This document shows positions 51,724 through 60,740 of a stretch of DNA of 64,000 nucleotides, piece by piece. The stretch covers positions 1 through 64,000 of the forward strand of contig JAFGXL010000015.1 of assembly GCA_016936655.1 (NCBI GenBank), read 5' to 3'. Within the stretch, counting starts at the first letter, position 1. Every line of letters begins with the position of its first letter. The notes beneath the pieces were generated by a model, which was not told the origin of the DNA, searched no databases, and saw only the letters and a list, made by a program, of their open reading frames with translations. The position numbers were made by a program, and so were the translations under genes. The stretch is from Nitrospirota bacterium (GTDB taxonomy: Bacteria > Nitrospirota > Thermodesulfovibrionia > Thermodesulfovibrionales > Dissulfurispiraceae).

Positions 51724-54700
51724 TTAGTTAAGAACTCCTGCCTCTGATTCAGCAGCAGCATCTATCATAGCCATTATCTGGTCATCCCTGAAGTTGTTCA
51801 CCTGAAATGCCTTTGCAGGGCAAATGCCTGCGCAGATGCCGCAGCCCATGCATTTGACCTCATTGTGCGATATCTTACCGTCTGCATCAATATATGGAGA
51901 GCCGAATGGACAGACTCTGAGGCAGCTTAGACACGACATGCAGAGCTCTCTTTTGTGTTTTGCGATAATGCCTGAGACAGCAAGTTTTTCATGGGAAAGG
52001 AGCACGCCTGCCCTGCCTGCTGCAGCCATAGCTTGGCTTATTGTCTCATCAATATTCTTTGGCGCATGGCCCAGACCCGCGACAAAAAGTCCTTCAGTCG
52101 GTATATCAACCGGGCGCAGCTTTACATGAGCCTCGAGGTAGTAGCCATCCATATTGCGGGTGACTTTATACATACTGCCAACCTGATCAGTTGATGGATG
52201 GGGCCTCAATCCTGTAGAGAGCACCACATGGTCTGCATCAATTGTGATCTCCTTGTTCAGCATAAAGTCCCATGTTGATACACTAACCCTGCTGCCGTCT
52301 TGATGAACATCCGGCTTGCGATCAACATCATAACGCACAAAAAGCACTCCAAGGTCACGCGCTTTTTTATAGTAGTCCTCACGCAGCCCGTATGTCCTGA
52401 TGTCACGGTAGAGTATCACCACATGCGCAGCAGGCTCTGTCTCTTTTATATTTATCGCATTTTTTATCGCATCTTGACAGCATACACGCGAGCAGTATTG
52501 ATTTGGCTCTTCTCTTGACCCGACGCACTGTATCATCACATATGTCTCGCCTGCCTTTGGTCTTTTACCGGATGCGAGCCTCTGCTCAAGCTGGCGCTGA
52601 GTTATAACATTGCTGTTCTGTCCGTACAAATACTCTTTTGGCTGGTAGTCCGTACCGCCTGTGGAAAGTATGATCGCGCCATGCTCCAGCTCTGTGCCGT
52701 CACTAAGCATTGTCTTGAAGTTGCCCACAAAGCCATCAGTACTCTTAACCTCAACGCCTGTATGAAGTGTTATGTTCGGATGTTTTTTAACAGCAGCAAT
52801 TCTCTCATCAAGAAATCTCTGCACATCAAGACCATCAAGTGTCTTATAAACATTCCTTAGAAGTCCGCCCGGCTCTTTCTCCTTCTCTACAAGATGAACC
52901 TTAAAGCCCTGATCAGCAAGTGAGAGGGCAGATGTCATACCTGCTATACCGCTGCCTATAATCAGGCATGCAGAAGTGACGCCTACAGATTCGCTCTTGA
53001 GCGGAATCTGTAGCCTCGATTTCGCTATGGACATCTTCACAATGCCTGAAGCCTTTTTTGTAGCAGCTTCATTCTGGTCTTTGTGGCACCATGCGCACTG
53101 TTCCCTTATATCAGCAAGGTCAAACATATATTTGTTCAGGCCTGCTTCGCGTATTGTGTCTTGAAAAAGCCCTTCATGCGTACGCGGGGTGCATGATGCG
53201 ACCAGCACGCGGTTAAGATTCTTCTCCTTAATCAACTGCTTTATCTTCTCCTGGCTGTCCTGACTGCATGAGTAGAGCAGGTTCTCTGCATGCGCCACAT
53301 TAGGCAGGTCCTTCACATCTTCAACAACCTTTTTCACATCAACAGTGCCTGCTATATTTGTGCCGCAGTGGCATACAAAAACGCCTATTCTCGGAGCCTC
53401 GCCTGATATGTCCTTCTCTTCAGGCAGCTCTTTTGTGATCGTCTCTGTCCATCGCGCATCTGAAAGCAAAGACATCGCCTGTCCTGCAACAGCGCTGCCC
53501 TGCATGACTGTCTCTGGTATATCCTTTGGCCCCTGGTAAATGCCTGTCACAAATACGCCGGGCTTTGATGTCTCAACAGGCGAAAAAGCTGAAGTGCGCG
53601 GAAAGAGATAGTCGTTTGTATCTATGCCGCATATATCCGCAAGCTGCTGCGCATCTTTGTGAGGCTGAAGCCCGACGGAAAGCACCACCATGTCAAATGT
53701 CTCATCAACGAGCGAGCCATCCTCCTGCGCATATCTGAGCAGAAGATTTCTTGTCTCTGGTTCCTCACGCACAGCAGAGACCATTGCTCTAATGTATTTC
53801 ACGCCATATTCATTCTTAGCCCGCTCAACATACTTGTCAAAATCCTTGCCATAGGCGCGCATCTCCATATAAAAAATCGTGGGCTCTATATGTTTGTCAT
53901 GTTCTTTGGCAATGATCGCCTGCTTTGTTGCGTACATGCAGCAGACTGATGAACACCACGGATTTGCATTGTGAGGATCGCGCGAACCAACGCACTGTAT
54001 CCAGGCTACCTTCACAGGATGTTTGTTGTCGCTCAGCCTCTGCACAACTCCCTGGTACGGCCCTGATGCTGACAGTATCCTCTCGAACTGGAGAGATGTA
54101 ACAACATTGGGCCACCTGCCGAATCCGAGTTCTCCGCGCACCTTTGGATCATATGTATCGAGTCCAGGAGAAAGAATAACAGCGCCGACATTCAGCTCTG
54201 TCAGCTTTTCTTTCTCCATAAAATGGTCTATGGCATTTGCCTGGCACTCTGAAACACATATCATGCATTCACAGCAGCCTGAACAGCTCATGCAGCGAGA
54301 TGCCTCTTTAAGCGCCTGCTCTTCTGTATACCCAAGAAAGACCTCTCTGAAGTTGCCTTTTCGTTCAGCAACAGGCAGCGCAGCCATTGATGGCCGCGCC
54401 TCTTTTTTCATACCTGCAATGTCCTTTATATACTTCTGGCGGTCTTTCAGTTTTGGACGGTCAGCGCGCATGTCCTGCTGACGCAGGTAGCGGTGAATCG
54501 ACTCTGCTGCGTCACGGCCTGATGCTATGGCTGTAATTATGTTTGTAGATCCCTGGACGCAATCGCCGCCGGCAAATACTGCTTCAATGTTTGTGGTGCA
54601 TGTTAGCAGGTCTGCCTTTACCCTGCTGTTGGGCATAAGCTGCAGACCCTGCGCGCCTTTTGCGAATGAAGCATCAACACCCATGCCGATCGCAAATATT

Positions 54701-56169
54701 ATTGTGTCTGCCTCAAAGAAGTTGAGGCTGCATTCGTCATACTGCGGATTAAAGCGCCTGTTTTCGTCAAACACAGATACGCACTGTTTAACCTCTATGC
54801 CCTTTATCTTTCCGCCATCAGCAATGATCTTGTTCATGCCCCATGAATTCTCTATCTTTATGCCCTCTTCGAGCACCTGATCTATTTCCCATTTATGCGC
54901 AGGCATCTCATCGCACTTTTCGAGGCATACCATTCTTATCTCTTCAGCTCCGAGCCTGCTGGCTGTAAGCGCAACGTCAACAGCAACATTGCCACCGCCA
55001 AGCACAACCACTTTTTTGCCCACTCCAACTTTCTGCCCCAGATTCACCCTGCGCAGAAAGTCGAGGCTGTCGATTGAGCCCTCAGTATTCTCCTGTCCCT
55101 CGAATCTGAGCATCACTCCCTTATGAGTGCCAACCGCTATAAAAACAGCCTTATACCCCTGAGCTTTCAGATCATCAATGCTAAAATCCCTGCCGAGTGC
55201 AAGGCCTGTTTTCAGTTCAATATCATGGCTCAGTATGGCATCTATCTCTTTCTGCACAACATCCTTGGGCAGACGGTAGGCTGGTATTGATAGGGTTAGC
55301 ATTCCCCCTGCAACAGCCTCTTTCTCGAACACAGTAACTATGTAGCCCTTGAGTGCGAGATCCCTTGAGCAGGTCATTCCAGCAGACCCGCTCCCTATTA
55401 CAGCAACCTTTTCGAGCTTCTGTTCAGGAAGATCCGGTTTTTTAAATCCTCCATGCGCGTCTTCATAATCCGTAAGGAAACGCTTTAACGAGCATATTGA
55501 GACAGGCTCATCAAGGTCTCCTCTTCTGCATGCTGTTTCGCACGGATGGTTGCATACCCTGCCTGTGGCAGCCGGGAAAGGATTATTCTTTCTCACTATC
55601 TCGAGCGCTTCGCTGTATCTTCCTGCTGCTGTAAGCACAACATACGCATGAGCATTAACCTCAGCAGGACATGCTGTGCGGCAGGGAGATATCTCTTCCT
55701 TGTCTATAGCCACTCCGCCAGGCACAGCCTGGGCATATCGCCTGTTTATTGCTGTGCGTTGAGCAAGACCCTGATTAAATTCGCTCGGCTTCTGCACAGG
55801 ACACTTCTGCACACAGGCTTCGCAGCCTGTGCATTTGGAGAGATCAACATATCGCGCCTTTTCTCTAACAACAGCCCTGAAATTGCCTGCTTCACCTTCG
55901 AGCTTCACAAGCTCTGAGCATGAGTGGACATCAATGTTAAGATGCCTGCCGACATCCACCATCTTTGGCGAGATCATGCACATGGCGCAGTCGCCTGTTG
56001 GGAATGTCTTGTCGAGCATGGACATTATGCCGCCGATGGATGACTCTTTCTGGATTATATGCACCTTGAATCCTGAATCAGCAAGATCGAGGCTCGTCTG
56101 CATGCCGCCTATGCCGCCGCCTACAACAAGCACTGAACCGCGTTTTGTTGAATCTGACAAAAGACTCAT
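51724..56169 (-). CDS. hdrA: Giant HdrA: two HdrA modules with a nested GltD/NfnB-like module
   Basis: The 1481-residue flavo-iron-sulfur protein is far longer than HdrA of about 650. Residues 1-155 start an HdrA FAD domain (VVGGGIGGMQTSLDLADSG; TGDCAMCMISPKMVDVGRHL; ferredoxin CTGCEACVQKCP). At about 158-600 a glutamate-synthase-small-subunit-like module is inserted, with CRTACP, CNHPCETACRRG, FAD motif GSGSAG and a second nucleotide motif GGGNVAVD. The first HdrA resumes at about 605-905. From about 926 a second HdrA begins with VFVCHCGTNIAGTVDVKKVV, CTPRTHEGLF, IGSGIAGMTSALSLADQG and ends with two 4Fe-4S motifs (CMSCLSCLRVCP, CMGCGICAGICP). The insert suggests NAD(P)H as electron donor, perhaps by flavin-based bifurcation. 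It overlaps hdrB (ATGA) and precedes mvhD by 25 bases. Confidence 0.9.
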   Translation of the reverse strand: MSLLSDSTKRGSVLVVGGGIGGMQTSLDLADSGFKVHIIQKESSIGGIMSMLDKTFPTGDCAMCMISPKMVDVGRHLNIDVHSCSELVKLEGEAGNFRAVVREKARYVDLSKCTGCEACVQKCPVQKPSEFNQGLAQRTAINRRYAQAVPGGVAIDKEEISPCRTACPAEVNAHAYVVLTAAGRYSEALEIVRKNNPFPAATGRVCNHPCETACRRGDLDEPVSICSLKRFLTDYEDAHGGFKKPDLPEQKLEKVAVIGSGSAGMTCSRDLALKGYIVTVFEKEAVAGGMLTLSIPAYRLPKDVVQKEIDAILSHDIELKTGLALGRDFSIDDLKAQGYKAVFIAVGTHKGVMLRFEGQENTEGSIDSLDFLRRVNLGQKVGVGKKVVVLGGGNVAVDVALTASRLGAEEIRMVCLEKCDEMPAHKWEIDQVLEEGIKIENSWGMNKIIADGGKIKGIEVKQCVSVFDENRRFNPQYDECSLNFFEADTIIFAIGMGVDASFAKGAQGLQLMPNSRVKADLLTCTTNIEAVFAGGDCVQGSTNIITAIASGRDAAESIHRYLRQQDMRADRPKLKDRQKYIKDIAGMKKEARPSMAALPVAERKGNFREVFLGYTEEQALKEASRCMSCSGCCECMICVSECQANAIDHFMEKEKLTELNVGAVILSPGLDTYDPKVRGELGFGRWPNVVTSLQFERILSASGPYQGVVQRLSDNKHPVKVAWIQCVGSRDPHNANPWCSSVCCMYATKQAIIAKEHDKHIEPTIFYMEMRAYGKDFDKYVERAKNEYGVKYIRAMVSAVREEPETRNLLLRYAQEDGSLVDETFDMVVLSVGLQPHKDAQQLADICGIDTNDYLFPRTSAFSPVETSKPGVFVTGIYQGPKDIPETVMQGSAVAGQAMSLLSDARWTETITKELPEEKDISGEAPRIGVFVCHCGTNIAGTVDVKKVVEDVKDLPNVAHAENLLYSCSQDSQEKIKQLIKEKNLNRVLVASCTPRTHEGLFQDTIREAGLNKYMFDLADIREQCAWCHKDQNEAATKKASGIVKMSIAKSRLQIPLKSESVGVTSACLIIGSGIAGMTSALSLADQGFKVHLVEKEKEPGGLLRNVYKTLDGLDVQRFLDERIAAVKKHPNITLHTGVEVKSTDGFVGNFKTMLSDGTELEHGAIILSTGGTDYQPKEYLYGQNSNVITQRQLEQRLASGKRPKAGETYVMIQCVGSREEPNQYCSRVCCQDAIKNAINIKETEPAAHVVILYRDIRTYGLREDYYKKARDLGVLFVRYDVDRKPDVHQDGSRVSVSTWDFMLNKEITIDADHVVLSTGLRPHPSTDQVGSMYKVTRNMDGYYLEAHVKLRPVDIPTEGLFVAGLGHAPKNIDETISQAMAAAGRAGVLLSHEKLAVSGIIAKHKRELCMSCLSCLRVCPFGSPYIDADGKISHNEVKCMGCGICAGICPAKAFQVNNFRDDQIMAMIDAAAESEAGVLN

Positions 56170-57044
56170 ACCAGCCCCTTTTCCTTTAGCAGACTTATAG
56201 CATCAACAAAATGTCTGTCTATCTGCATTTCATAGGGATCAAAGCCCATGGACATTCCTATAAGTTCGGTTATGAAATATACCGGCAGCGATTTTTTGAT
56301 TCCATGCTTCTGCATTACTCTGACCTGGTGCGCGTCAAGATTCATCTGACAGAGCGGACAGGTTGTAACAATGCAGTCTGCACCGCGGCTGACAGCATCT
56401 TTGAGTATGTATGACATAAGCAGCAGCGACTGGTCTGTGTCATTTACAGAAGCAGAAGCGCCGCAGCAGTCTGTCTTGTATCCCCAGTCGAGCGGCTCTG
56501 CGCCAAGCTCTTCGCATATCTTCTCCATGGACTGAGGATTCTCAATATTATCATCAACGCTTATATCGCACGGAAAGCGTGTGAGCAGACAGCCGTAGTA
56601 ACAGGCGACTTTAAGACCAGCAAGTTTTTTATTCAACTTTGCAGCGAGTTCGCCTGAAAGAAGTTTCGGCATCAGCAGATCGAGTATGCTCGATACTTTT
56701 ATCTTCGCCTCTACCTTGCGACTTAATTCAGCATTTATTTTATGCTTCAACTCGCTGTCGCATAACAGCCTCTTTTGAGAAACGAGTGTTCTGCTGTAGC
56801 ATGATGAGCAGGGTATAACAATTTCTGAAAGTCCGGTTGCATCAGCTATGCCGAGGTTTCTTGCAGGAAGCGCGATGGCGAGAAAGTCATCTGTCTTTGC
56901 TGCTGCTGTTGCGCCGCAGCAGTTCCAGTCATCAATCTCCTTAAGCTCTATGCCGAGGTTAGAAAATACCATCCTGCACTGCAGATCGTACAGTTCAGAT
57001 GATGAGTGGAGCGAACAGCCAGGATAGTAGGCGACCTCTTTCAT
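56166..57044 (-). CDS. hdrB: Heterodisulfide reductase subunit B-like protein
   Basis: The 292-residue protein has two CCG domains. The first reads YYPGCSLHSSS, DDWNCCGATAA and PCSSCYSR; the second ACYYGCLLTR, KTDCCGASASV and TCPLCQMNLD. In methanogen HdrB these bind two non-cubane [4Fe-4S] clusters where CoM-S-S-CoB is split. In bacteria with no such disulfide, HdrB is thought to pass electrons to another acceptor, here probably MetVF. It overlaps hdrC and hdrA by four bases each. Confidence 0.93.
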   Translation of the reverse strand: MKEVAYYPGCSLHSSSELYDLQCRMVFSNLGIELKEIDDWNCCGATAAAKTDDFLAIALPARNLGIADATGLSEIVIPCSSCYSRTLVSQKRLLCDSELKHKINAELSRKVEAKIKVSSILDLLMPKLLSGELAAKLNKKLAGLKVACYYGCLLTRFPCDISVDDNIENPQSMEKICEELGAEPLDWGYKTDCCGASASVNDTDQSLLLMSYILKDAVSRGADCIVTTCPLCQMNLDAHQVRVMQKHGIKKSLPVYFITELIGMSMGFDPYEMQIDRHFVDAISLLKEKGLV

Positions 57045-57661
57045 TTCCTGTCCTCCTTTTTGGAGGCATCCGCTTTTTTGTAGAGCGCCTTAATCTCAGA
57101 GATATTTTTGACCCTCTCGATGCCAATATGAAGCCTTTTTTTGCTGATCATCGCGAGCCCGAGATCAGACTGGGTCTTTACTTCATTTATTATGGATTTG
57201 ATATCGCCTTTTTTCAGATCCTTGAGCATCGTCTTTGTCTCGTAGATACCCATGCCCTCAAGCTCATTGAATCTGCCGAGATGTCCTGCAGACTGCATGA
57301 ATGCTGCATTAAAATCAGCAGTGCGCTCAACAAGCGGCGTTATGCCAGCCTCTTTTGCCATCTGCTTTAGTGTCTCTGTTATGCGGGCTGTCTGTATATT
57401 GTTTGGGCAGCGTGCGCCGCAGGTGTAGCAGGCAACGCACTTCCAGACCAGAAGATTGTTCAGCGCCTCTTCTGTCTCGCCCATTGTTATTAACCTTATA
57501 AGACGGTCAGGGGTCACCATTGTCTGCATACCGACCGGACAGCCTGCTGCACAGCGGCGGCACTGATAGCAGGCATAGATATTCTGGCCTGACCTTTCGG
57601 CAACCTCATTCATGAACTGGACAGATTTTGGCATATCGCACTGCAGCTTTTTAACCGGCAT
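57041..57661 (-). CDS. hdrC: Heterodisulfide reductase subunit C-like protein
   Basis: The 206-residue protein has two 4Fe-4S motifs, ACYQCRRCAAGCPVG and KCVACYTCGARCPNN, in the HdrC helical fold. It relays electrons between HdrA and HdrB. It is the first gene of the hdrCBA-mvhD-metVF set, with a weak ribosome-binding site and a 148-base spacer to folD, which may hold an internal promoter. Confidence 0.92.
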   Translation of the reverse strand: MPVKKLQCDMPKSVQFMNEVAERSGQNIYACYQCRRCAAGCPVGMQTMVTPDRLIRLITMGETEEALNNLLVWKCVACYTCGARCPNNIQTARITETLKQMAKEAGITPLVERTADFNAAFMQSAGHLGRFNELEGMGIYETKTMLKDLKKGDIKSIINEVKTQSDLGLAMISKKRLHIGIERVKNISEIKALYKKADASKKEDRK

Positions 57662-57809
57662 TTCCAGATCCCTGATATTTTTTAACAGGGATTATGCTTT
57701 TTGGAGCATCATCCCTTTGTGCGCTGTCTGATCATGCTTCTTCTACAGATAATGACTAAATTATATAACCGCTGACACCAAATAACACCAAAGTATTATG
57801 CTTATTAAA

Positions 57810-58718
57810 TTATTTAATGCCGGCGCTGATCTTTGCGGATTTAACGGTGTTTTTCATCAGCATAGTTATTGTCATAGGCCCTACTCCTCCGGGCACAGGC
57901 GTTATCGCGCCTGCTATCTCTTTGGCAGCATCAAAGTCCACATCGCCTTTAAGAATAGGAACAGGCTTGCCTGTCTTTTCGCTGATCTTCTCTCCAACCC
58001 TGTTCACGCCAACATCTATAACGCAGGCTCCAGGCTTTATCCATTCGGGCTTGACCAGATGCGGCACACCTGCAGCGACTATGAGTATGTCTGCCCGTTT
58101 GCAGTGTGACTCCAGATCCTTTGTGCCTGTATGAACAACAGTAACAGTAGAGTTTGCTCCCCTTCCCTTCTGGAGCATTATATTTGCAATCGGTTTGCCT
58201 ACTATATTTGAGCGGCCCACAACAACAACCTCAGCTCCTGATGTCTCAAAGCCCGCCCTTACTATAAGCTCCTGTATGCCTGCCGGAGTGCATGGAAGAA
58301 ACCTCGCCTCATCACCGCCGATCATCAAACGACCCACATTTATAGGATGAAAGCAGTCAACATCCTTGTCAGGGTCTATCGCATTCAGAATCTTTTTTTC
58401 ATCAATATGCTTTGGAATCGGGAGCTGAACAAGAATTCCGTGGATTTTGGAATCATTGTTGTACCTGTACACAAGTTGCAGCAGAGACTCTTCGCTGATA
58501 TCGTCAGGCTGGTCATCCTGAATGGAGTAGAAACCAAGTTCATGCGCTGCCTTCTGTTTTGCTGTTACATAGCTTACTGATGCCGGATTCTTGCCCACCA
58601 GTATGGTGACCAGTCCAGGCACAACACCGCTCTTTTCCTTAAGCTCTGCTGTCTCTTTCTTGAGCTCCTCTCTGATCTGAGCCGCTATTTCTGTACCGCT
58701 GATAATACGAGCTGCCAT
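57810..58718 (-). CDS. folD: Bifunctional methylene-THF dehydrogenase/methenyl-THF cyclohydrolase
   Basis: The 302-residue enzyme interconverts 10-formyl-, methenyl- and methylene-THF, the step before MetVF. It has VTILVGKNPASVSYVTAKQK (with the catalytic Lys), DPDKDVDCFHPINVGRL, VVVGRSNIVGKPIANIMLQ and GGVGPMTITMLM. A GGGAGGA lies before the start. It sits between folE and hdrC in the folate operon. Confidence 0.96.
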   Translation of the reverse strand: MAARIISGTEIAAQIREELKKETAELKEKSGVVPGLVTILVGKNPASVSYVTAKQKAAHELGFYSIQDDQPDDISEESLLQLVYRYNNDSKIHGILVQLPIPKHIDEKKILNAIDPDKDVDCFHPINVGRLMIGGDEARFLPCTPAGIQELIVRAGFETSGAEVVVVGRSNIVGKPIANIMLQKGRGANSTVTVVHTGTKDLESHCKRADILIVAAGVPHLVKPEWIKPGACVIDVGVNRVGEKISEKTGKPVPILKGDVDFDAAKEIAGAITPVPGGVGPMTITMLMKNTVKSAKISAGIK

Positions 58719-58742
58719 GCCTGTTCCTCCCTTTGAACACTA

Positions 58743-59303
58743 TTATTCTTTTCTCCCTATGAGTTCGAGCATCTCTTCTCTTGTGCTCTGTTTGGATCTG
58801 AATATGCCGCGCACTGCAGATGTAATTGTCCTTGCGCCCGGTTTTTTGATTCCTCGCATGCTCATGCAGAGGTGGTCTGCATCTATGATGACCATGCAGC
58901 CCTTTGGTTTTAATTTTTGCATTATCATGTCAGCAAGCTGCGCTGTTAGCCTCTCCTGCACCTGAGGCCTCTTTGCAAAATGCTCAAGCGCCTTCACCAG
59001 CTCGCTCAACCCTGTTATCGAACCATCCGGCACATATGCGATATGCGCCTTTCCGATAAAGGGCAGCAGGTGGTGCTCGCACATGGAGTAAAACGGTATA
59101 TCTTTAAGAAGCACCATCTCGTCATGGCTTTCGCCTGGTATAGGTTTTAGTATCTCTTCAGCTGGAGCATGCAGCCCTGCAAATATGTCAACAAACATAT
59201 TCGCAACACGCTCCGGTGTATCTTTGATCCCGGGCCTCGAAACATCCTCACCCATGCCCTCGAGCATAAGCTTTACGCCTTTTATGATCTTTTTCTTATC
59301 CAT
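58743..59303 (-). CDS. folE: GTP cyclohydrolase I
   Basis: This 186-residue enzyme commits GTP to pterin synthesis, the first step of tetrahydrofolate. It has the zinc-binding [20 protein letters not shown] and [32 protein letters not shown] and TSAVRGIF. It overlaps the end of the cyclo-ligase gene by eight bases. Its presence here ties folate supply to the C1 pathway. Confidence 0.96.
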   Translation of the reverse strand: MDKKKIIKGVKLMLEGMGEDVSRPGIKDTPERVANMFVDIFAGLHAPAEEILKPIPGESHDEMVLLKDIPFYSMCEHHLLPFIGKAHIAYVPDGSITGLSELVKALEHFAKRPQVQERLTAQLADMIMQKLKPKGCMVIIDADHLCMSMRGIKKPGARTITSAVRGIFRSKQSTREEMLELIGRKE

Positions 59304-59862
59304 TTTTTATGACCCTCTTGTCTGTAACAATCATGTCCAGCACAATATCGTGCGGCTCGGTCGGCAGACTCCCGACTATCTGTTCATCATAAGCAAGACC
59401 TACGGCCTTTGACCTCCTATCTTTCAGCAGCCGGTCATAATATCCCTTGCCGTATCCAATCCTGTTGCACGAAAGATCAAAAACAGCTCCCGGCACCAAT
59501 ATGAGATCAGCTTGACTTACATCCACCCTTCGGCATTTCGCAGGGTCAGGCTCCATTATGCCGTATGCGCTGCGTGTCAGATTCTCCATACTAAAAACCT
59601 CATAAATATCGAGTATGCCTGATGCTCTATCCACCTTCGGCAGAAGCGCCTTTTTGCCTCTGGCAAAAAGCTCTTTTATTATCTGCCAGGTATTCACCTC
59701 GCTCCTGAATGATGCGTACAGCATAAGCAGCTCTGCATTTCTGAACTCATCAATAAGCAAAAGCTGGCGGATTATATTTTTGTCTTTAAGAGCCCTGTCA
59801 TTTGCTGAGATATTATCCCTGACAGAGAGCATTCTGAGCCTTAAGCTATTTTTATCTTCCAT
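59296..59862 (-). CDS. 5-formyltetrahydrofolate cyclo-ligase
   Basis: The 188-residue ATP-dependent enzyme returns 5-formyl-THF to methenyl-THF. It has [12 protein letters not shown] at the start, [42 protein letters not shown] and [18 protein letters not shown] (each a stretch of the conserved core). I prefer the ATG at 59862; a GTG at 59877 overlapping the cooC stop is also possible. It lies between cooC and folE. Confidence 0.92.
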   Translation of the reverse strand: MEDKNSLRLRMLSVRDNISANDRALKDKNIIRQLLLIDEFRNAELLMLYASFRSEVNTWQIIKELFARGKKALLPKVDRASGILDIYEVFSMENLTRSAYGIMEPDPAKCRRVDVSQADLILVPGAVFDLSCNRIGYGKGYYDRLLKDRRSKAVGLAYDEQIVGSLPTEPHDIVLDMIVTDKRVIKNG

Positions 59863-59876
59863 AATCGCAAAAAACA

Positions 59877-60659
59877 CTAAAGCGAAGGCACAAAACTATG
59901 CAGAGCTGCCTTTATCTGCCTGATAGATTCCAACGCTGCTGACTCTTTGGCAAAAGGAGGTTCGCCATGCAGGTCAGCATCCATAAGCGAAGTGTCGAGC
60001 TTTATATGGCCAAGTATATTCATATCAGAAAGCTCCAGTCTGATAAACGCCAGATCATCCTCACCGCGCACCTTATTGACAACGACAAATATATTTTTTA
60101 CACCCATCTGCTCAGCCATTTCCTTAACAGCATGAGCTGTCTGAACGCTTCTTTTGCCCGGCTCAACAACAACAATCATCGCATCCACAGCCTCTGACGT
60201 GCCTCTTGTGAGATGCTCAATGCCTGCCTCCATATCAACAATAACGACCTCATCCCTTTCGAGCACAAGATGTTTAAGCAGTCTCTTTAGAAATACATTC
60301 TCAGGACAGTAGCATCCTGCGCCAGCTGATTTTGATTTGCCCATTATCAGGAGAGTCACGCCATTAACTTTGTGCCCAAAACCTTCAGGAATATCGTCAA
60401 CCTTCGGATTTATTCTAAAAACCTTTGCCGAAGATCCGGGCCTTGCGCCTGTGCGCTCCTCAATAAGGTCCGCCATCTCTGAGATAGGCTTTATATTGTC
60501 AATCTCTGAATGAGACACTCCAAGAGCCTGCGCAAGATTTGCATCAGGATCAGCATCTACAGCTATCACTTTTTTGCCTTCCTCAGCAAAAAGATGACTC
60601 AACACAGCTGAAAGTGTTGTCTTCCCTACTCCGCCTTTACCAGTGACAGCGAGTTTCAT
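59877..60659 (-). CDS. cooC: CooC/AcsF-type nickel-insertion ATPase
   Basis: The 260-residue MinD-like ATPase has the deviant P-loop VTGKGGVGKTTLSAVLSHLF, DADPDANLAQALG, the metal-binding CxC in GAGCYCPENVFLKRLL, and VVDMEAGIEHLTRGT. CooC proteins bind nickel at the dimer CxC site and load it into carbon monoxide dehydrogenase; AcsF does this for acetyl-CoA synthase. No cooS or acs gene is in the window, so the client must lie elsewhere. The start is the ATG at 60659, directly behind an extended -10, so the mRNA may be leaderless. Confidence 0.9.
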   Translation of the reverse strand: MKLAVTGKGGVGKTTLSAVLSHLFAEEGKKVIAVDADPDANLAQALGVSHSEIDNIKPISEMADLIEERTGARPGSSAKVFRINPKVDDIPEGFGHKVNGVTLLIMGKSKSAGAGCYCPENVFLKRLLKHLVLERDEVVIVDMEAGIEHLTRGTSEAVDAMIVVVEPGKRSVQTAHAVKEMAEQMGVKNIFVVVNKVRGEDDLAFIRLELSDMNILGHIKLDTSLMDADLHGEPPFAKESAALESIRQIKAALHSFVPSL

Positions 60660-60666
60660 AAACAAA

Positions 60667-60675
60667 ATTATATCA
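60667..60675 (-). promoter_or_regulatory. Extended -10 promoter of the cooC operon
   Basis: On the minus strand TGATATAAT is an extended -10 (TGNTATAAT). Only seven bases separate the hexamer from the cooC ATG, so transcription should start at or one base before the start codon. No clear -35 was seen, as is common with an extended -10. Confidence 0.5.
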
Positions 60676-60702
60676 CAATACTATTAAATATCAGCAGAAT
60701 TA

Positions 60703-60732
60703 TTGCCCTTATCTTTTTGCGTGTGTTATGAT
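60703..60732 (+). promoter_or_regulatory. Promoter of argD-argF
   Basis: TTGCCC and TATGAT are 18 bases apart, with eight bases between the -10 and the argD ATG. There is no ribosome-binding site before argD, so the transcript is probably leaderless or nearly so. Confidence 0.45.
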
Positions 60733-60740
60733 TTTCTATC

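Noticed and set aside
51724-56169. Separate gltD gene or assembly chimera within hdrA
   Set aside because: The frame is continuous for 1481 codons, with HdrA sequence on both sides of the insert and no start signal at its edge.
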